From VRUE01 sp036403515 (GTDB lineage Bacteria > Actinomycetota > Thermoleophilia > Solirubrobacterales > 70-9), in contig DASWQV010000034.1 of the NCBI GenBank assembly GCA_036403515.1, positions 1 to 64,000 on the forward strand: a stretch of 64,000 bases of DNA, in the 5' to 3' direction. Below are positions 51,910-62,806 of this stretch, in pieces. The notes beneath the pieces were generated by a model that was given only the letters and a program-made list of their open reading frames with translations, was not told the DNA's origin and searched no databases. Both the position numbers and the translations under genes were made by a program. Within the stretch, counting starts at the first letter, position 1, and each line of letters begins with the position of its first letter.

Positions 51910-53073
51910 ATGCTCGGCGGTCGACCGATCACCCTCTTCCACATCCGCGGAATCCGCATCGCGGTCGACTGGTCGTGGTTCATCGTCCTTTTCCTGATGA
52001 TCTTCTGGCTCTCCGACTTCTACGGTCGGGTGCTGGACGAAAGCAGCTCGTCCTCGGCGCCGTTTGCCCTCGCGGTCGCCAGCGCGCTTGCCTTCTTCGC
52101 TTCGGTGCTCCTGCACGAGCTGGGCCACGCCTTCGCCGCACGGCGCAACGGGATCGGCATATCGAGCATCCAGCTCTGGATCTTCGGCGGGATGGCGCGA
52201 ATGGATCGCGAATCAGATACGCCTTCGACCGAGTTCAAGGTGGCGATCGCCGGGCCACTGGTGACGTTGGCGATCGTCATCGTGCTGACCGGATTCGGCC
52301 TGGCGGCGGTCGGCTGGGAGGAGTTCCGCCGTTCCGCCCTGGTCGAAAGCGGCACCGGTGTCTCCGGCTTCTGGGCGATGATCGCCTGGCTGACCTCGAT
52401 CAACCTGCTGGTCTTGGTCTTCAACCTGCTGCCGGCTTTCCCCATGGACGGGGGCCGAGTGGTGCGGGCAATCGCCTGGTGGCGCACCGGCGATCGCACC
52501 GCTGCCACCCGGATCGCGGCTGGCATGGGACGTGTCTTCGGCTACGTCTTCATCGGCGGGGGCCTCGTATTGATCGCCAGCGGAGATGCTTTCGGGGGGA
52601 TCTGGCTGGCCCTGATCGGAATGGTGATCAACGGCTCCGCCCGCGCCGCCTCGATGCAAACGGCGCTCACCGGCAAAATCAGCAATCTCTCGGTTGCCGA
52701 CGTAATGGACCGTGAACCGGTGGCGATCCCAGGCGAGATCAGCGTCGAACAGGCGCTCGACGAGTACTTCCTGCGCTACCGCTGGCCCTGGTTTCCGGTG
52801 GTCGATGCGGCCTACAAGTTCCTCGGTCTGGTGGTTCGCGACAAAGCAGACGATGTTCCGGAGACCTCACGCGCCACCTCCCATGTATCCGACCTGCTCG
52901 AGCACGACGACGGCACCTTTCAGGTCCGCGACGACGCGCCCCTCGATTCGCTCCTCGCCAACAACGCGCTGCGCCGCTTTGGGGCGGTGATGGCCGTCGA
53001 CGTCGATGGCCGCCTCTCGGGAGTGATCACCGTGGAGCAGGTCGGGCGCGCACTTCGCGATGCCACGAAGTAA
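51910..53073 (+). CDS. Site-2 protease family zinc metalloprotease with CBS domains
   Basis: 387 aa. Several TM helices carry the M50 active site: LLHELGHAFAARRN (His69, Glu70, His73) and NLLPAFPMDGGRVVRA with the third ligand Asp. The C-terminal ~120 residues form a CBS pair (SVADVMDREPVAIPGEISVE, then RRFGAVMAVDVDGRLSGVIT), a nucleotide-sensing module typical of the Rv2625c-type group. It cleaves within membranes, perhaps releasing regulators. It diverges from sdhA by 70 bp. The substrate is unknown. Confidence 0.92.
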   Translation: MLGGRPITLFHIRGIRIAVDWSWFIVLFLMIFWLSDFYGRVLDESSSSSAPFALAVASALAFFASVLLHELGHAFAARRNGIGISSIQLWIFGGMARMDRESDTPSTEFKVAIAGPLVTLAIVIVLTGFGLAAVGWEEFRRSALVESGTGVSGFWAMIAWLTSINLLVLVFNLLPAFPMDGGRVVRAIAWWRTGDRTAATRIAAGMGRVFGYVFIGGGLVLIASGDAFGGIWLALIGMVINGSARAASMQTALTGKISNLSVADVMDREPVAIPGEISVEQALDEYFLRYRWPWFPVVDAAYKFLGLVVRDKADDVPETSRATSHVSDLLEHDDGTFQVRDDAPLDSLLANNALRRFGAVMAVDVDGRLSGVITVEQVGRALRDATK

Positions 53074-53083
53074 GAGACGACCC

Positions 53084-53143
53084 GGGCAGGGGTTCCGCTT
53101 AACGCTTCGGCGGGCGGAGGCCTGGGCAGGGGTTCCGCTTAAC
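53084..53143 (+). repeat. Direct repeat partly duplicating the C2 left end
   Basis: The 20-nt sequence GGGCAGGGGTTCCGCTTAAC occurs at 53084-53103 and at 53124-53143. After the first copy, CGCTTCGGCG mimics the start of the C core, so it looks like a truncated or aborted copy just outside element C2. Confidence 0.85.
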
Positions 53144-53225
53144 TTTTTCGGTGTAGCGAGACCTGCTGACGCCGCGAGGTGGACGCCGAAAAAGTACAAG
53201 ACGCTCCACCCCTGTCCAGACCTCC
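53116..53225. repeat. Palindromic element C2
   Basis: Arms 53116-53133 and 53208-53225 pair at 17 of 18 positions if one G-T wobble is allowed. The core 53133-53207 shares TTTTCGGTGT, GCTGACGCC and GTACAAGACG with C1. It lies between the convergent site-2 protease and acyl-CoA dehydrogenase genes, so it is not a leader element. Confidence 0.9.
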
Positions 53226-53242
53226 GGGAGGGCGGTCCTGCT

Positions 53243-54916
53243 TTAGGCGGTGGGCTGGTGGCGCTCGATGATTCGACTGAAGTCTGTACCGGCGGGGAGG
53301 GTGCCGAAGGCGTAGCCCCAGTCGCCGGATAGGCGCGATGCGCAGAAAGCGTCGGCTGCGGCCTGGTCTCCGTAGCGGACCAGGAGGGACGCTTGCAGGG
53401 CGAGGGCCATCTTCTCGACTATGCGGCGGGCTCGGTGCTGGATCGTCTCTATGTCGCCGGGTATCTCCTCGCGCAGCGAGGAGACGTAGGTGTCCAGCTT
53501 CGGTTCCGCGCCGGCCGCCTCCAGAACCTCGGCGAAGAAGGCGTCTACGGATGCGGGGTTCTTGACCATCGCCCGCAGCACGTCGAGGCACTGGACGTTG
53601 CCGGAGCCCTCCCATATGGAGGCAAGGGGGGCCTCGCGGTAGAGGCGGGGCAGCCCGGACTCCTCGACGTAGCCGTTGCCGCCGAGGCACTCGAGGCACT
53701 CGACAGCGTGGGAAGGGGCTCGCTTGCAAAGCCAGTACTTGAGGACGGGATTGGCGAGACGGCGGAACTCGGTGGCCTCGCCATCAGCCGCGGCAACCTC
53801 GTCGTAGGAGCGGGCCAGGCGCATCGCCGCAACGGTGGCAGCCTCCGACTCGACGCAGAGGTCGGCGAGGACGTTCTGCATCAGCGGCTGCTCGATCAGC
53901 TCGGCGCCGAAGGCGGAGCGGTGGGCGGTGTGATTGAGCGCCTGCACGACGCCGGCGCGATAGCCGGTGGCGGCGCCGATCACGCAGTCGAGCCGGGTGT
54001 GGTTGACCATCTCGATGATCGTTGGCACGCCGCGGCCCTCCTCGCCGACCATGCGCGCCCAGGCGCCGCGGAACTCGACCTCGCTGGAGGCGTTGGAGCG
54101 ATTGCCGAGCTTGTCCTTGAGCCGCTGGATGTGGAATGCATTGCGCTCGCCGTCTGGTATCCAGCGCGGCATCAGGAAGCAGGAAATCCCCGACTCGGTC
54201 TGGGCAAGCACCAGGAAGGCGTCGCACATCGGCGCCGAGCAGAACCACTTGTGGCCGACGATCTCGTACTCGGCTCCGGGCCCACCGCCGTTCAGCGGGG
54301 TCGCGGTGGTCGTGTTGGCGCGCACGTCCGAGCCGCCCTGCTTCTCGGTCATCGCCATCCCGCAGAGGGCGCCGCTCTTGCGCTCGGCCGGCAGCGAGCG
54401 CTCGTCGTAGTCGAGGGAGAGGAAGCGCTCCTCCCACTCCGCGGCCAGCTCGGGCTGCTTGCGCAGCGCCGGGATCGCCGAATAGGTCATCGAGATCGGA
54501 CAGCCGACGCCACTCTCGGCCTGCATCAACAGCATGAACATCGCGGCGCGGGCGACGTGGGCGCCTGGCCCCGGTTCGCGCCAGGGCATCGCGTGCAGGC
54601 CGTTGCCGACGCCGACCCGCATCAGCTCGTGCCATGACGTGTCGAACTCGACCTCGTCGATGCGATTGCCGTAGCGGTCGTGCGTCTTCAGCTCTGGCTT
54701 GCGTTCGTTGGCCTCGAAGCCCCAGCGGATCGTCTGGGCGGATCCACAGATCGCGCCAAGCTCGCGAGTGCGGTGCTCGGCCCACTCGGCGCCCTCTCGG
54801 CGCAGGGCCTCCTGCAGGGGCCTGTCGGCGTCGAACGGGTTGTAGTCCTCGAGCGGCGGAGGCTGGTTGAAGACCTCATGAGTCCGCTGGGGGGTTGGGC
54901 GCTCGACGGTTGTCAC
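53243..54916 (-). CDS. Acyl-CoA dehydrogenase family protein, AidB-like
   Basis: 557 aa. The acyl-CoA dehydrogenase fold is seen in GAWARMVGEEGRGVPTIIEM, CGMAMTEKQGGSDVRANTT, and ECLGGNGYVEESGLPRLYRE, which holds the family's C-terminal FAD segment. The extended N-terminus (FNQPPPLEDYNPFDADRPLQ) and overall length match the AidB/isovaleryl-like branch, involved in alkylation response in E. coli. The catalytic base is not certain. It runs leftward after the DUF4242 gene. Confidence 0.92.
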   Translation of the reverse strand: MTTVERPTPQRTHEVFNQPPPLEDYNPFDADRPLQEALRREGAEWAEHRTRELGAICGSAQTIRWGFEANERKPELKTHDRYGNRIDEVEFDTSWHELMRVGVGNGLHAMPWREPGPGAHVARAAMFMLLMQAESGVGCPISMTYSAIPALRKQPELAAEWEERFLSLDYDERSLPAERKSGALCGMAMTEKQGGSDVRANTTTATPLNGGGPGAEYEIVGHKWFCSAPMCDAFLVLAQTESGISCFLMPRWIPDGERNAFHIQRLKDKLGNRSNASSEVEFRGAWARMVGEEGRGVPTIIEMVNHTRLDCVIGAATGYRAGVVQALNHTAHRSAFGAELIEQPLMQNVLADLCVESEAATVAAMRLARSYDEVAAADGEATEFRRLANPVLKYWLCKRAPSHAVECLECLGGNGYVEESGLPRLYREAPLASIWEGSGNVQCLDVLRAMVKNPASVDAFFAEVLEAAGAEPKLDTYVSSLREEIPGDIETIQHRARRIVEKMALALQASLLVRYGDQAAADAFCASRLSGDWGYAFGTLPAGTDFSRIIERHQPTA

Positions 54917-54947
54917 ACGCCCATTCTCGCAGGAGGTGGGATTTCTG

Positions 54948-55250
54948 TCAGGCGGTTGCGCCCTCTGCCTGGGGATCGGGCCTGATCACTACAGTGTCGG
55001 CGACCTCGAGGATCTCGTCGGCCGGCATGTCGACTCGGTGGGCGTGCTGTCGCACCGAATCGATGTCCGTTGCCTGGTAGATGCAGACGGTGCCCAGGGT
55101 CCCGCCCGGCTCGCTGATCACATAGCTGCGGATCCAGGAAATGTCGTCCGGGAACTCGCTTTCGGCGACCTCCTTCGAGCGCGCGGCGGTGGCTTCCAGC
55201 TCTTGCGGGGACTGCCAGGCCTGCTCCCTGCGGATCACATAGGTGTTCAT
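54948..55250 (-). CDS. DUF4242-like small protein
   Basis: 100 aa from ATG 55250, preceded by a strong GAGGAG ribosome site. The sequence MNTYVIRREQAWQSPQELEA, then DDISWIRSYVISEPGGTLGT and VDMPADEILEVADTVV matches the DUF4242 (nickel-responsive-like ferredoxin fold) group, whose role is unclear. It diverges from a TetR gene with a 55-bp gap, so it may be a target of that regulator. Confidence 0.8.
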   Translation of the reverse strand: MNTYVIRREQAWQSPQELEATAARSKEVAESEFPDDISWIRSYVISEPGGTLGTVCIYQATDIDSVRQHAHRVDMPADEILEVADTVVIRPDPQAEGATA

Positions 55251-55305
55251 CGCTCCTCCTCTGTGGACAATTACAGACAATCAGTCGGTAAAATACTGTC
55301 ACTCA
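55251..55305. promoter_or_regulatory. Divergent promoter region with AT-rich elements
   Basis: TAAAAT (55289-55294) is a plausible -10 for the TetR gene. TGGACA (55264-55269) lies 19 bp before it. GACA/TGTC ends (55276-55300) form an imperfect palindrome that a TetR dimer could bind. Both divergent genes would be affected. Confidence 0.45.
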
Positions 55306-55905
55306 ATGGCTAGCGCAAGGGGACTTCGGGGGCGGCCCAGTCAGGGAGCTCGCAACGCCGTGGTCGACGCGGCCCGGGAGCTGTTCATGGAGCGCGATTA
55401 CGAACAAGTCTCGACCGCTGAGATCCTGGCCCGCTCCGGAGTGAGCCGTGGCGCGCTCTACCACCACTTTCCCTCCAAGCGCGACCTCTTCCTGGCCGTC
55501 TACGAAGCGAGCGAGCAACGCGTGATCGGCTTGATCGCCGCCGAGGCGGCGGGCGCGGAGACGCCCTTCGCGGCCTTGCTCGCGTCTGTCCGCGCATACC
55601 TCGGCGTCTGCGAGAGGGATGAGGAACTCCGCCGGATTGGCTTGACGCAGAGCCGGGTCGTGCTCGGTTGGGAGGGCTGGCGCGCCGCCGCGAACGACCT
55701 CGGGATCGGCCTCACCCTCGCCGTGGTCAAGGCGGCGATCGACGCCGGGGAACTGCCTCCTGCCGACCCAGAGACCGTGACGCTGATGCTGCTCGGCGCG
55801 CTGATCGAGGCGGCCATGCTGATTGTGGTCGCCGAGGACCGCGCGGCGGCGCGCCGGCGTTCGGAGGAGGTGATCATCGAGATGCTCGAAGGCCTGCGCC
55901 GATAG
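55306..55905 (+). CDS. TetR family transcriptional regulator
   Basis: 199 aa from ATG 55306. The helix-turn-helix is VSTAEILARSGVSRGALYHH followed by FPSKRDLFLAVYEA. The C-terminal ligand domain is helical, matching the TetR_C_33-like group. It diverges from the DUF4242 gene and precedes icd by 13 bp, so icd may partly depend on its promoter. Its signal is unknown. Confidence 0.9.
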   Translation: MASARGLRGRPSQGARNAVVDAARELFMERDYEQVSTAEILARSGVSRGALYHHFPSKRDLFLAVYEASEQRVIGLIAAEAAGAETPFAALLASVRAYLGVCERDEELRRIGLTQSRVVLGWEGWRAAANDLGIGLTLAVVKAAIDAGELPPADPETVTLMLLGALIEAAMLIVVAEDRAAARRRSEEVIIEMLEGLRR

Positions 55906-55918
55906 CATCGCCCGCCGC

Positions 55919-57133
55919 GTGGCAAAGATCTCCGTCAAGAACCCGATCGTCGAGCTCGACGGCGATGAGATGACCAGGATCATCTGGGCCTTCATCAAAG
56001 AGCAACTGATCCTGCCCTACCTCGATATCGATTTGATCTATTTCGACCTGGGGATCGAGAGCCGCGACGCCACCCGGGACCAGATCACCGTCGACGCCGC
56101 GAACGCGATCAAACGGCACGGCGTCGGCGTGAAGTGCGCGACGATCACCCCAGATGAGGCGCGGGTCGAGGAGTTCGGGCTGGCGGAGATGTACCGCTCG
56201 CCGAACGGAACGATTCGCAACATCCTCGGCGGCGTGATCTTCCGGGAGCCGATTGTGATCTCGAATGTGCCGAGGCTCGTGCCCGGCTGGACGAAGCCGA
56301 TCGTGATTGGCCGTCACGCCTTCGGTGACCAGTACCGCGCAACCGACATGGTGGTGCCAGGCAAGGGCACTCTGACCCTGACCTACACGCCCAAGGACGG
56401 TTCGGAGCCGATCGAGCTGGATGTCTATGACTTTCCCGGCCCGGGTATTGCGATGGCGATGTACAACCTCGACGACTCGATCCGCGACTTCGCGCGAGCG
56501 TCGATGCGTTACGGCTTGGATCGGGGCTATCCGGTCTACCTCTCGACCAAGAACACGATCCTGAAGCGCTACGACGGGCGCTTCAAGGACCTCTTCGCCG
56601 AGGTCTACGAGAACGAGTTCAAGGCTGACTTTGAAGCTGCCGGAGTCACCTACGAACACCGCTTGATCGACGACATGGTCGCGGCGGCGCTGAAGTGGGA
56701 GGGTGGATACGTCTGGGCCTGCAAGAACTACGACGGCGACGTGCAATCCGACACCGTCGCTCAGGGTTTCGGATCGCTGGGCCTGATGACCAGCGTCCTG
56801 ATGAGCCCTGACGGTAAGACGGTCGAGGCCGAGGCGGCGCACGGCACCGTCACACGCCACTACCGCCAGCACCAACAGGGCAAGCCGACCTCGACGAACC
56901 CGATCGCCTCGATCTTCGCGTGGACGCGCGGCCTTGCCGCGCGCGGCCGTCTCGACGGCACAACTGAGGTAACCGGTTTTGCCGAGACGCTCGAGCGCGT
57001 CTGTGTGGAAACCGTCGAAAGCGGCCGAATGACCAAAGACCTCGCCCTGCTCGTCGGCGCCGGTCAGGAGTCACAGACAACGCAGCAGTTTCTCGGCTCG
57101 ATCGACGAGGGCCTGCAGCGGGCGATGGCATAG
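55919..57133 (+). CDS. icd: Isocitrate dehydrogenase (NADP+), eukaryote-like type
   Basis: 404 aa from GTG 55919. VELDGDEMTRIIWAFIKEQL, YRSPNGTIRNILGGVIFREP and the metal-binding LIDDMVAAALKWEGGYVWAC are typical of the homodimeric eukaryotic-type enzyme, and the C-terminus has EAEAAHGTVTRHYRQHQQGK with NADP contacts. It oxidatively decarboxylates isocitrate to 2-oxoglutarate in the TCA cycle. It is followed closely by mdh on the same strand. Confidence 0.96.
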   Translation: MAKISVKNPIVELDGDEMTRIIWAFIKEQLILPYLDIDLIYFDLGIESRDATRDQITVDAANAIKRHGVGVKCATITPDEARVEEFGLAEMYRSPNGTIRNILGGVIFREPIVISNVPRLVPGWTKPIVIGRHAFGDQYRATDMVVPGKGTLTLTYTPKDGSEPIELDVYDFPGPGIAMAMYNLDDSIRDFARASMRYGLDRGYPVYLSTKNTILKRYDGRFKDLFAEVYENEFKADFEAAGVTYEHRLIDDMVAAALKWEGGYVWACKNYDGDVQSDTVAQGFGSLGLMTSVLMSPDGKTVEAEAAHGTVTRHYRQHQQGKPTSTNPIASIFAWTRGLAARGRLDGTTEVTGFAETLERVCVETVESGRMTKDLALLVGAGQESQTTQQFLGSIDEGLQRAMA

Positions 57134-57178
57134 CCCTTCAGCTCTTCGAAAACCACGAATCCAGGAGATAGAGATTCC

Positions 57179-58165
57179 GTGAGCACCCCCGTGAAAGTCA
57201 CCGTTACCGGCGCCGCAGGGCAAATTGGCTACGCGTTGCTGTTTCGCATCGCCAGCGGCCAGATGCTGGGCCCTGACACGCCGGTCGAGCTGAGCCTGCT
57301 CGAGATCCCCGATGCCGTCGAGGCAGCCGAGGGCACCGCAATGGAGCTCGACGATTGTGCCTTCCCACTGTTGCGGCGCATTGACATCTTCGACGATCCC
57401 AAGCCGGCCTTTGACGGCTGCAACGTCGGATTGCTGGTTGGCGCCCGTCCCCGAGGTCCGGGCATGGAGCGCTCGGACCTGCTCGAGGCCAATGGCGGGA
57501 TCTTCAAGCCACAGGGCGAAGCGATTGCCTCTGGGGCAGCCGATGACGTGAGGGTGCTGGTGGTCGGCAACCCGGCCAACACCAACTGCCTGATTGCGAT
57601 GTCGAACGCTGACGGTGTCCCGCGCGAGCGCTTCACCGCGATGATGCGCCTCGACCACAACCGGGCGATTGCCCAGTTGGCAAACAAGCTGGGCAAGGGG
57701 ATCTCCGAGGTCAGCAGGATGACTGTCTGGGGGAACCACTCGACCACCCAGTACCCCGACCTGGTCAATGCTCGGGTGAGCGGCGAGAGTGCCTGGGATG
57801 CAGTGGGCGATCAGGCGTGGATTGCCGACGAGTTCATTCCGCGGGTGGCAAAACGCGGCGCGGCGATCATCGACGCCCGCGGCGCCTCCAGCGCTGCCTC
57901 GGCGGCGAACGCGGCGATCAACCACGTTCACGACTGGGTTCTGGGCACGCCGGAGGGCGACTGGGTCTCGATGGGTGTTGCCGCCGACGGCTCCTACGGC
58001 GTCGAGGAGGGCATCGTCGCCGGTTTCCCCTGCCAGTGCAGCGGCGGGGAGTGGTCGATCGTCGAGGGAGCCGAGGTGCCGGAGTTCTCGCGCGCACGCA
58101 TCGATGCCAGCGCCGCGGAGTTGCGCGAGGAGCGCGACGCGGTGGCCAAGCTCGGCCTTCTCTGA
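57179..58165 (+). CDS. mdh: Malate dehydrogenase
   Basis: 328 aa from GTG 57179 with AGGAGATAG 7-15 bases upstream. The NAD motif VTGAAGQIGYALLFRIASG, substrate-loop GARPRGPGMERSDLL (with the two arginines), LDHNRA and the catalytic His in MTVWGNHSTTQYPDL identify a cytosolic-type MDH. It interconverts malate and oxaloacetate. With icd and the sdh genes it makes a TCA cluster. A strong terminator follows. Confidence 0.96.
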   Translation: MSTPVKVTVTGAAGQIGYALLFRIASGQMLGPDTPVELSLLEIPDAVEAAEGTAMELDDCAFPLLRRIDIFDDPKPAFDGCNVGLLVGARPRGPGMERSDLLEANGGIFKPQGEAIASGAADDVRVLVVGNPANTNCLIAMSNADGVPRERFTAMMRLDHNRAIAQLANKLGKGISEVSRMTVWGNHSTTQYPDLVNARVSGESAWDAVGDQAWIADEFIPRVAKRGAAIIDARGASSAASAANAAINHVHDWVLGTPEGDWVSMGVAADGSYGVEEGIVAGFPCQCSGGEWSIVEGAEVPEFSRARIDASAAELREERDAVAKLGLL

Positions 58166-58181
58166 GCCGAGCCAAGCAACG

Positions 58182-58211
58182 AAAAAGCCGGCCCAGTTGG
58201 GCCGGCTTTTT
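58182..58211. terminator. Bidirectional intrinsic terminator
   Basis: AAAAAGCCGGCCCA and TGGGCCGGCTTTTT form a 14-bp stem. The A-tract on one side and T-tract on the other allow termination of both mdh (rightward) and the AT-hook gene (leftward), which converge here. Confidence 0.95.
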
Positions 58212-58230
58212 CAAAGCGCTGCGGTTGACG

Positions 58231-58662
58231 CTAGGCGGGGTGGTACTCGCGCCCCTTCTTCGTCACTCGACCCTCTTTCTCCATTTCACCGAGGACTCGG
58301 TAGAGATAGTTGGGTTTGATTTTCATCTGCTTGGCGATCTCCGACGCGGAGATGCCGGGGTTCTGCTCGACCAACGCGACGGCCTGATCGGCACGCGTGC
58401 CGCCACGGCGACGACGTCGGCGACGCGGAGTGGCGGTTGATGTCGAGGACGACCCAGATGCGGATGCATCTGAGGATGCAGTTTTACGAGGGCGACCGGG
58501 GCCACGTTTACCTGAGCCCGGGGGTCGACCTGGGCGGCGGGTGACGGTGCCACCAAGCTCTGCGAGGGCGCGCTCGAGACGCTGGCGCTCCTCGTCAAGC
58601 TCGGCGAGCCGCTTCTTGACCAGGTTCAGAGCCTCGTCGAGTACGTTGCTGGTGCTAGGCAT
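58231..58662 (-). CDS. Nucleoid-type protein: coiled coil, AT-hooks and winged helix
   Basis: 143 aa. Residues 5-35 form a coiled coil (NLVKKRLAELDEERQRLERA). Two AT-hook-like GRP cores (RRPGRPPGSG and RGPGRPRK) follow, then a Ser/Arg-rich linker with a run of seven arginines. The last ~55 residues resemble a winged helix (GISASEIAKQMKIKPNYLYR). The plan suggests a dimer or oligomer that binds AT-rich minor grooves, analogous to H-NS or Lsr2. GAAAGGAAGG before ATG 58662 is a good ribosome site. Confidence 0.8.
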   Translation of the reverse strand: MPSTSNVLDEALNLVKKRLAELDEERQRLERALAELGGTVTRRPGRPPGSGKRGPGRPRKTASSDASASGSSSTSTATPRRRRRRRGGTRADQAVALVEQNPGISASEIAKQMKIKPNYLYRVLGEMEKEGRVTKKGREYHPA

Positions 58663-58959
58663 TTCCTTCCTTTCATCCCGTGAGGACTTTTGCCTCCCGG
58701 GTCGTCAGCTCCCCGGAGTGTGGCACAGTGACAGTGACAGTGACTATTCATATAGTCAAATTCACTACCGACGGTTGGCGATCTGAACGAGGGCGGCTAG
58801 GCAGGTGGGGCTCAGGCGTGCCGAAACAGTGGCATACCGAATTGGGCGCTCCAGGTCACCTGACGGACGAAGGAAATAGAGGTCAGTGGCCTACCGTTGC
58901 AGTCGGCACGGTCCCGGAGTGGATCCCGACGCCCGTTGCGAGTCGGATATAGCGCTGCG
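58663..58959. other. About 300-bp intergenic region, no gene seen
   Basis: This gap lies upstream of the leftward AT-hook gene and downstream of the leftward hydroxylase gene. It contains three tandem CAGTGA units (58726-58743) next to a perfect palindrome (58741-58758), described separately, and otherwise nothing recognisable. A 90-codon frame on the plus strand here has unusual composition and is not called. Confidence 0.6.
58741..58758. promoter_or_regulatory. Palindrome upstream of the AT-hook gene
   Basis: TGACTAT-TCAT-ATAGTCA is a perfect 7-bp inverted repeat in an AT-rich pocket, with TTGACT on the minus strand forming a possible -35 for the leftward gene. It is a candidate operator or autoregulatory site, adjacent to the CAGTGA tandem repeat. 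Confidence 0.5.
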
Positions 58960-59589
58960 CTAGTCGTTTCGCCGACGGCGCGGCAGGGTGCGGAAGACGA
59001 CGTCCCAGATGGGAGAGGAGACGCCGTAGCCAAAACGGTGGTCCTGGAAGTGGTGGCGCATGTGCTGCTCGCGCAGGCGCTTGCCGAACTCGGATTTGGG
59101 CACGAAGTGGTGCACGTAGTAGTGCGTGTAGTCGTAGAAGAGGTAGCCGACGATGAAGCCGCCGAAGAGCGGGTAGGCCGCTGGAGTGCCGAAGAGCAGC
59201 GTGAAGGCGAAGAGGAAGAGGGCGGCCAGGGGGATCGCCACCGCGGGCGGCATCACCAGGCGCAGCTTGTCGTTGGGGTGGTCGTGATGGATGCCGTGGA
59301 TGATGAAGTGCATCCGCCGTCCGAAGGCGTTGTCCGGCTCCCAGTGGAAGACGAGCCGGTGCAGCCAGTACTCGGTCAGCGTCCAGATGCCGATCCCGCC
59401 GAGGCTGAGCAGGAGCAGCTGCCAGGCGGCGTAGCCGTCGCTGGCGCCGAGCCACTCGACCGCGATCACGACGGGCACGAAGACGATCGCCGGCACGGCG
59501 GGATGCACGCGCGAGAAGAAGTTGAGGAAGTCGCTCTCGAACAGCTGGGGCGAGGCGGCGAGCTTGTCGGTCCTGCTGGAAGAGTCCAT
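58960..59589 (-). CDS. Fatty acid hydroxylase / sterol desaturase family protein
   Basis: 209 aa from ATG 59589. The di-iron histidine clusters are all visible: EYWLHRLVFHW, HFIIHGIHHDHP, THYYVHHF and QHMRHHFQDH, between about four TM helices (VPAIVFVPVVIAVEWLG and others). It resembles FA2H-type fatty acid 2-hydroxylases, which hydroxylate acyl chains in membrane lipids using O2. The lipid target in this organism is unknown. A longer upstream frame was not used. Confidence 0.92.
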   Translation of the reverse strand: MDSSSRTDKLAASPQLFESDFLNFFSRVHPAVPAIVFVPVVIAVEWLGASDGYAAWQLLLLSLGGIGIWTLTEYWLHRLVFHWEPDNAFGRRMHFIIHGIHHDHPNDKLRLVMPPAVAIPLAALFLFAFTLLFGTPAAYPLFGGFIVGYLFYDYTHYYVHHFVPKSEFGKRLREQHMRHHFQDHRFGYGVSSPIWDVVFRTLPRRRRND

Positions 59590-59715
59590 CCGCGGCAATG
59601 GTAGCGACGGCAACTCCCGGCTTCCGCAAGACGCGGGGAAGAAGTGACGAGACTGTGTCAAAGACGTTGCGCTTTGCGGGAATGCCAGTCACAAAAGGCG
59701 CGCGGCGGTGGCAGT

Positions 59716-59907
59716 ATGCGCGCCGTGCCACGCAAGCCAAAGCCACCGACCTGCGACGACTGTTACTTCCGCAAGAACCTGCTCTGTGCGCTGGAGCTGG
59801 AGGAGCCCTGCACGACGTTCCGCCCGAACCGGCCCGAGGGCCTGGTTCCTCCGCGGCAGCCGGTGCTGCTGATGCGCCCGCCCCGCTGGGCGTCGCAGCC
59901 TGCTTGA
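59716..59907 (+). CDS. Small Cys-containing protein, 63 aa
   Basis: From ATG 59716. It has CDDCYFRKNLLCALELEEPC, four cysteines in a C-x2-C ... C ... C layout suggesting a zinc or Fe-S knuckle, and a Pro-rich tail (PPRQPVLLMRPPRW). Codon use is normal. It precedes Hsp20 by 41 bp. Function is unknown. Confidence 0.55.
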   Translation: MRAVPRKPKPPTCDDCYFRKNLLCALELEEPCTTFRPNRPEGLVPPRQPVLLMRPPRWASQPA

Positions 59908-59948
59908 CGAAAGCGTGTGGAGGGAAGCTCTAGTTATGGTGTTTGGCC

Positions 59949-60392
59949 ATGCCTGAGCGTGACTTGTTCGCCAACTTTGCCCGCATGCGGCGAGAGATGG
60001 ACCAGATGCTCGGAAGTGGCTGGAGCAGAACGACCTACGTGAGCAGGAGAAGCAGCGGCTTCTCGCCCAACGTGGACGTCTATTACTGCGGCGAACCGCA
60101 GCGGGCGGTTGTGAAGGTGGATCTTGCCGGGGTGGAGCTTTCGGACGTCGGTATCGAGGTCAGCGGGCGGCAGCTGGCGATCGTCGGGGAACGGCCGGTG
60201 CAGGAGACCGAGGGCCGCGTCTACCAGCAGGTTGAGATCCCCTCCGGGCCGTTCCGGCGCGTCGTCGAGCTGCAGGTGGACGCGGATGCCGAGCGGGCCA
60301 CGGCGACCTATGAGGATGGGGTGCTGCGGATCGAGTTGCCGCTGCGCGATCCGGCCGAGACCGCTCGCCGGGTTCCGATCGGCAGGGAGTAG
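59949..60392 (+). CDS. Small heat-shock protein, Hsp20 family
   Basis: 147 aa from ATG 59949. The alpha-crystallin domain runs from about residue 35 (FSPNVDVYYCGEPQRAVVKV) through VGIEVSGRQLAIVGERPVQE to RATATYEDGVLRIELPLRD. It is an ATP-independent chaperone that holds unfolding proteins. It is followed 29 bp later by lon, so the two form a proteostasis pair under likely common heat control. Confidence 0.92.
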   Translation: MPERDLFANFARMRREMDQMLGSGWSRTTYVSRRSSGFSPNVDVYYCGEPQRAVVKVDLAGVELSDVGIEVSGRQLAIVGERPVQETEGRVYQQVEIPSGPFRRVVELQVDADAERATATYEDGVLRIELPLRDPAETARRVPIGRE

Positions 60393-60421
60393 TCGGTGCC
60401 AGCTCCTGAGAGGCGGCACTG

Positions 60422-62803
<2,382 letters not shown>

Positions 62804-62806
62804 GGC

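Noticed and set aside
58680..58952. 90-codon plus-strand frame in the intergenic region
   Set aside because: It runs through the CAGTGA tandem repeat and palindrome, has poor codon bias and no recognisable fold.
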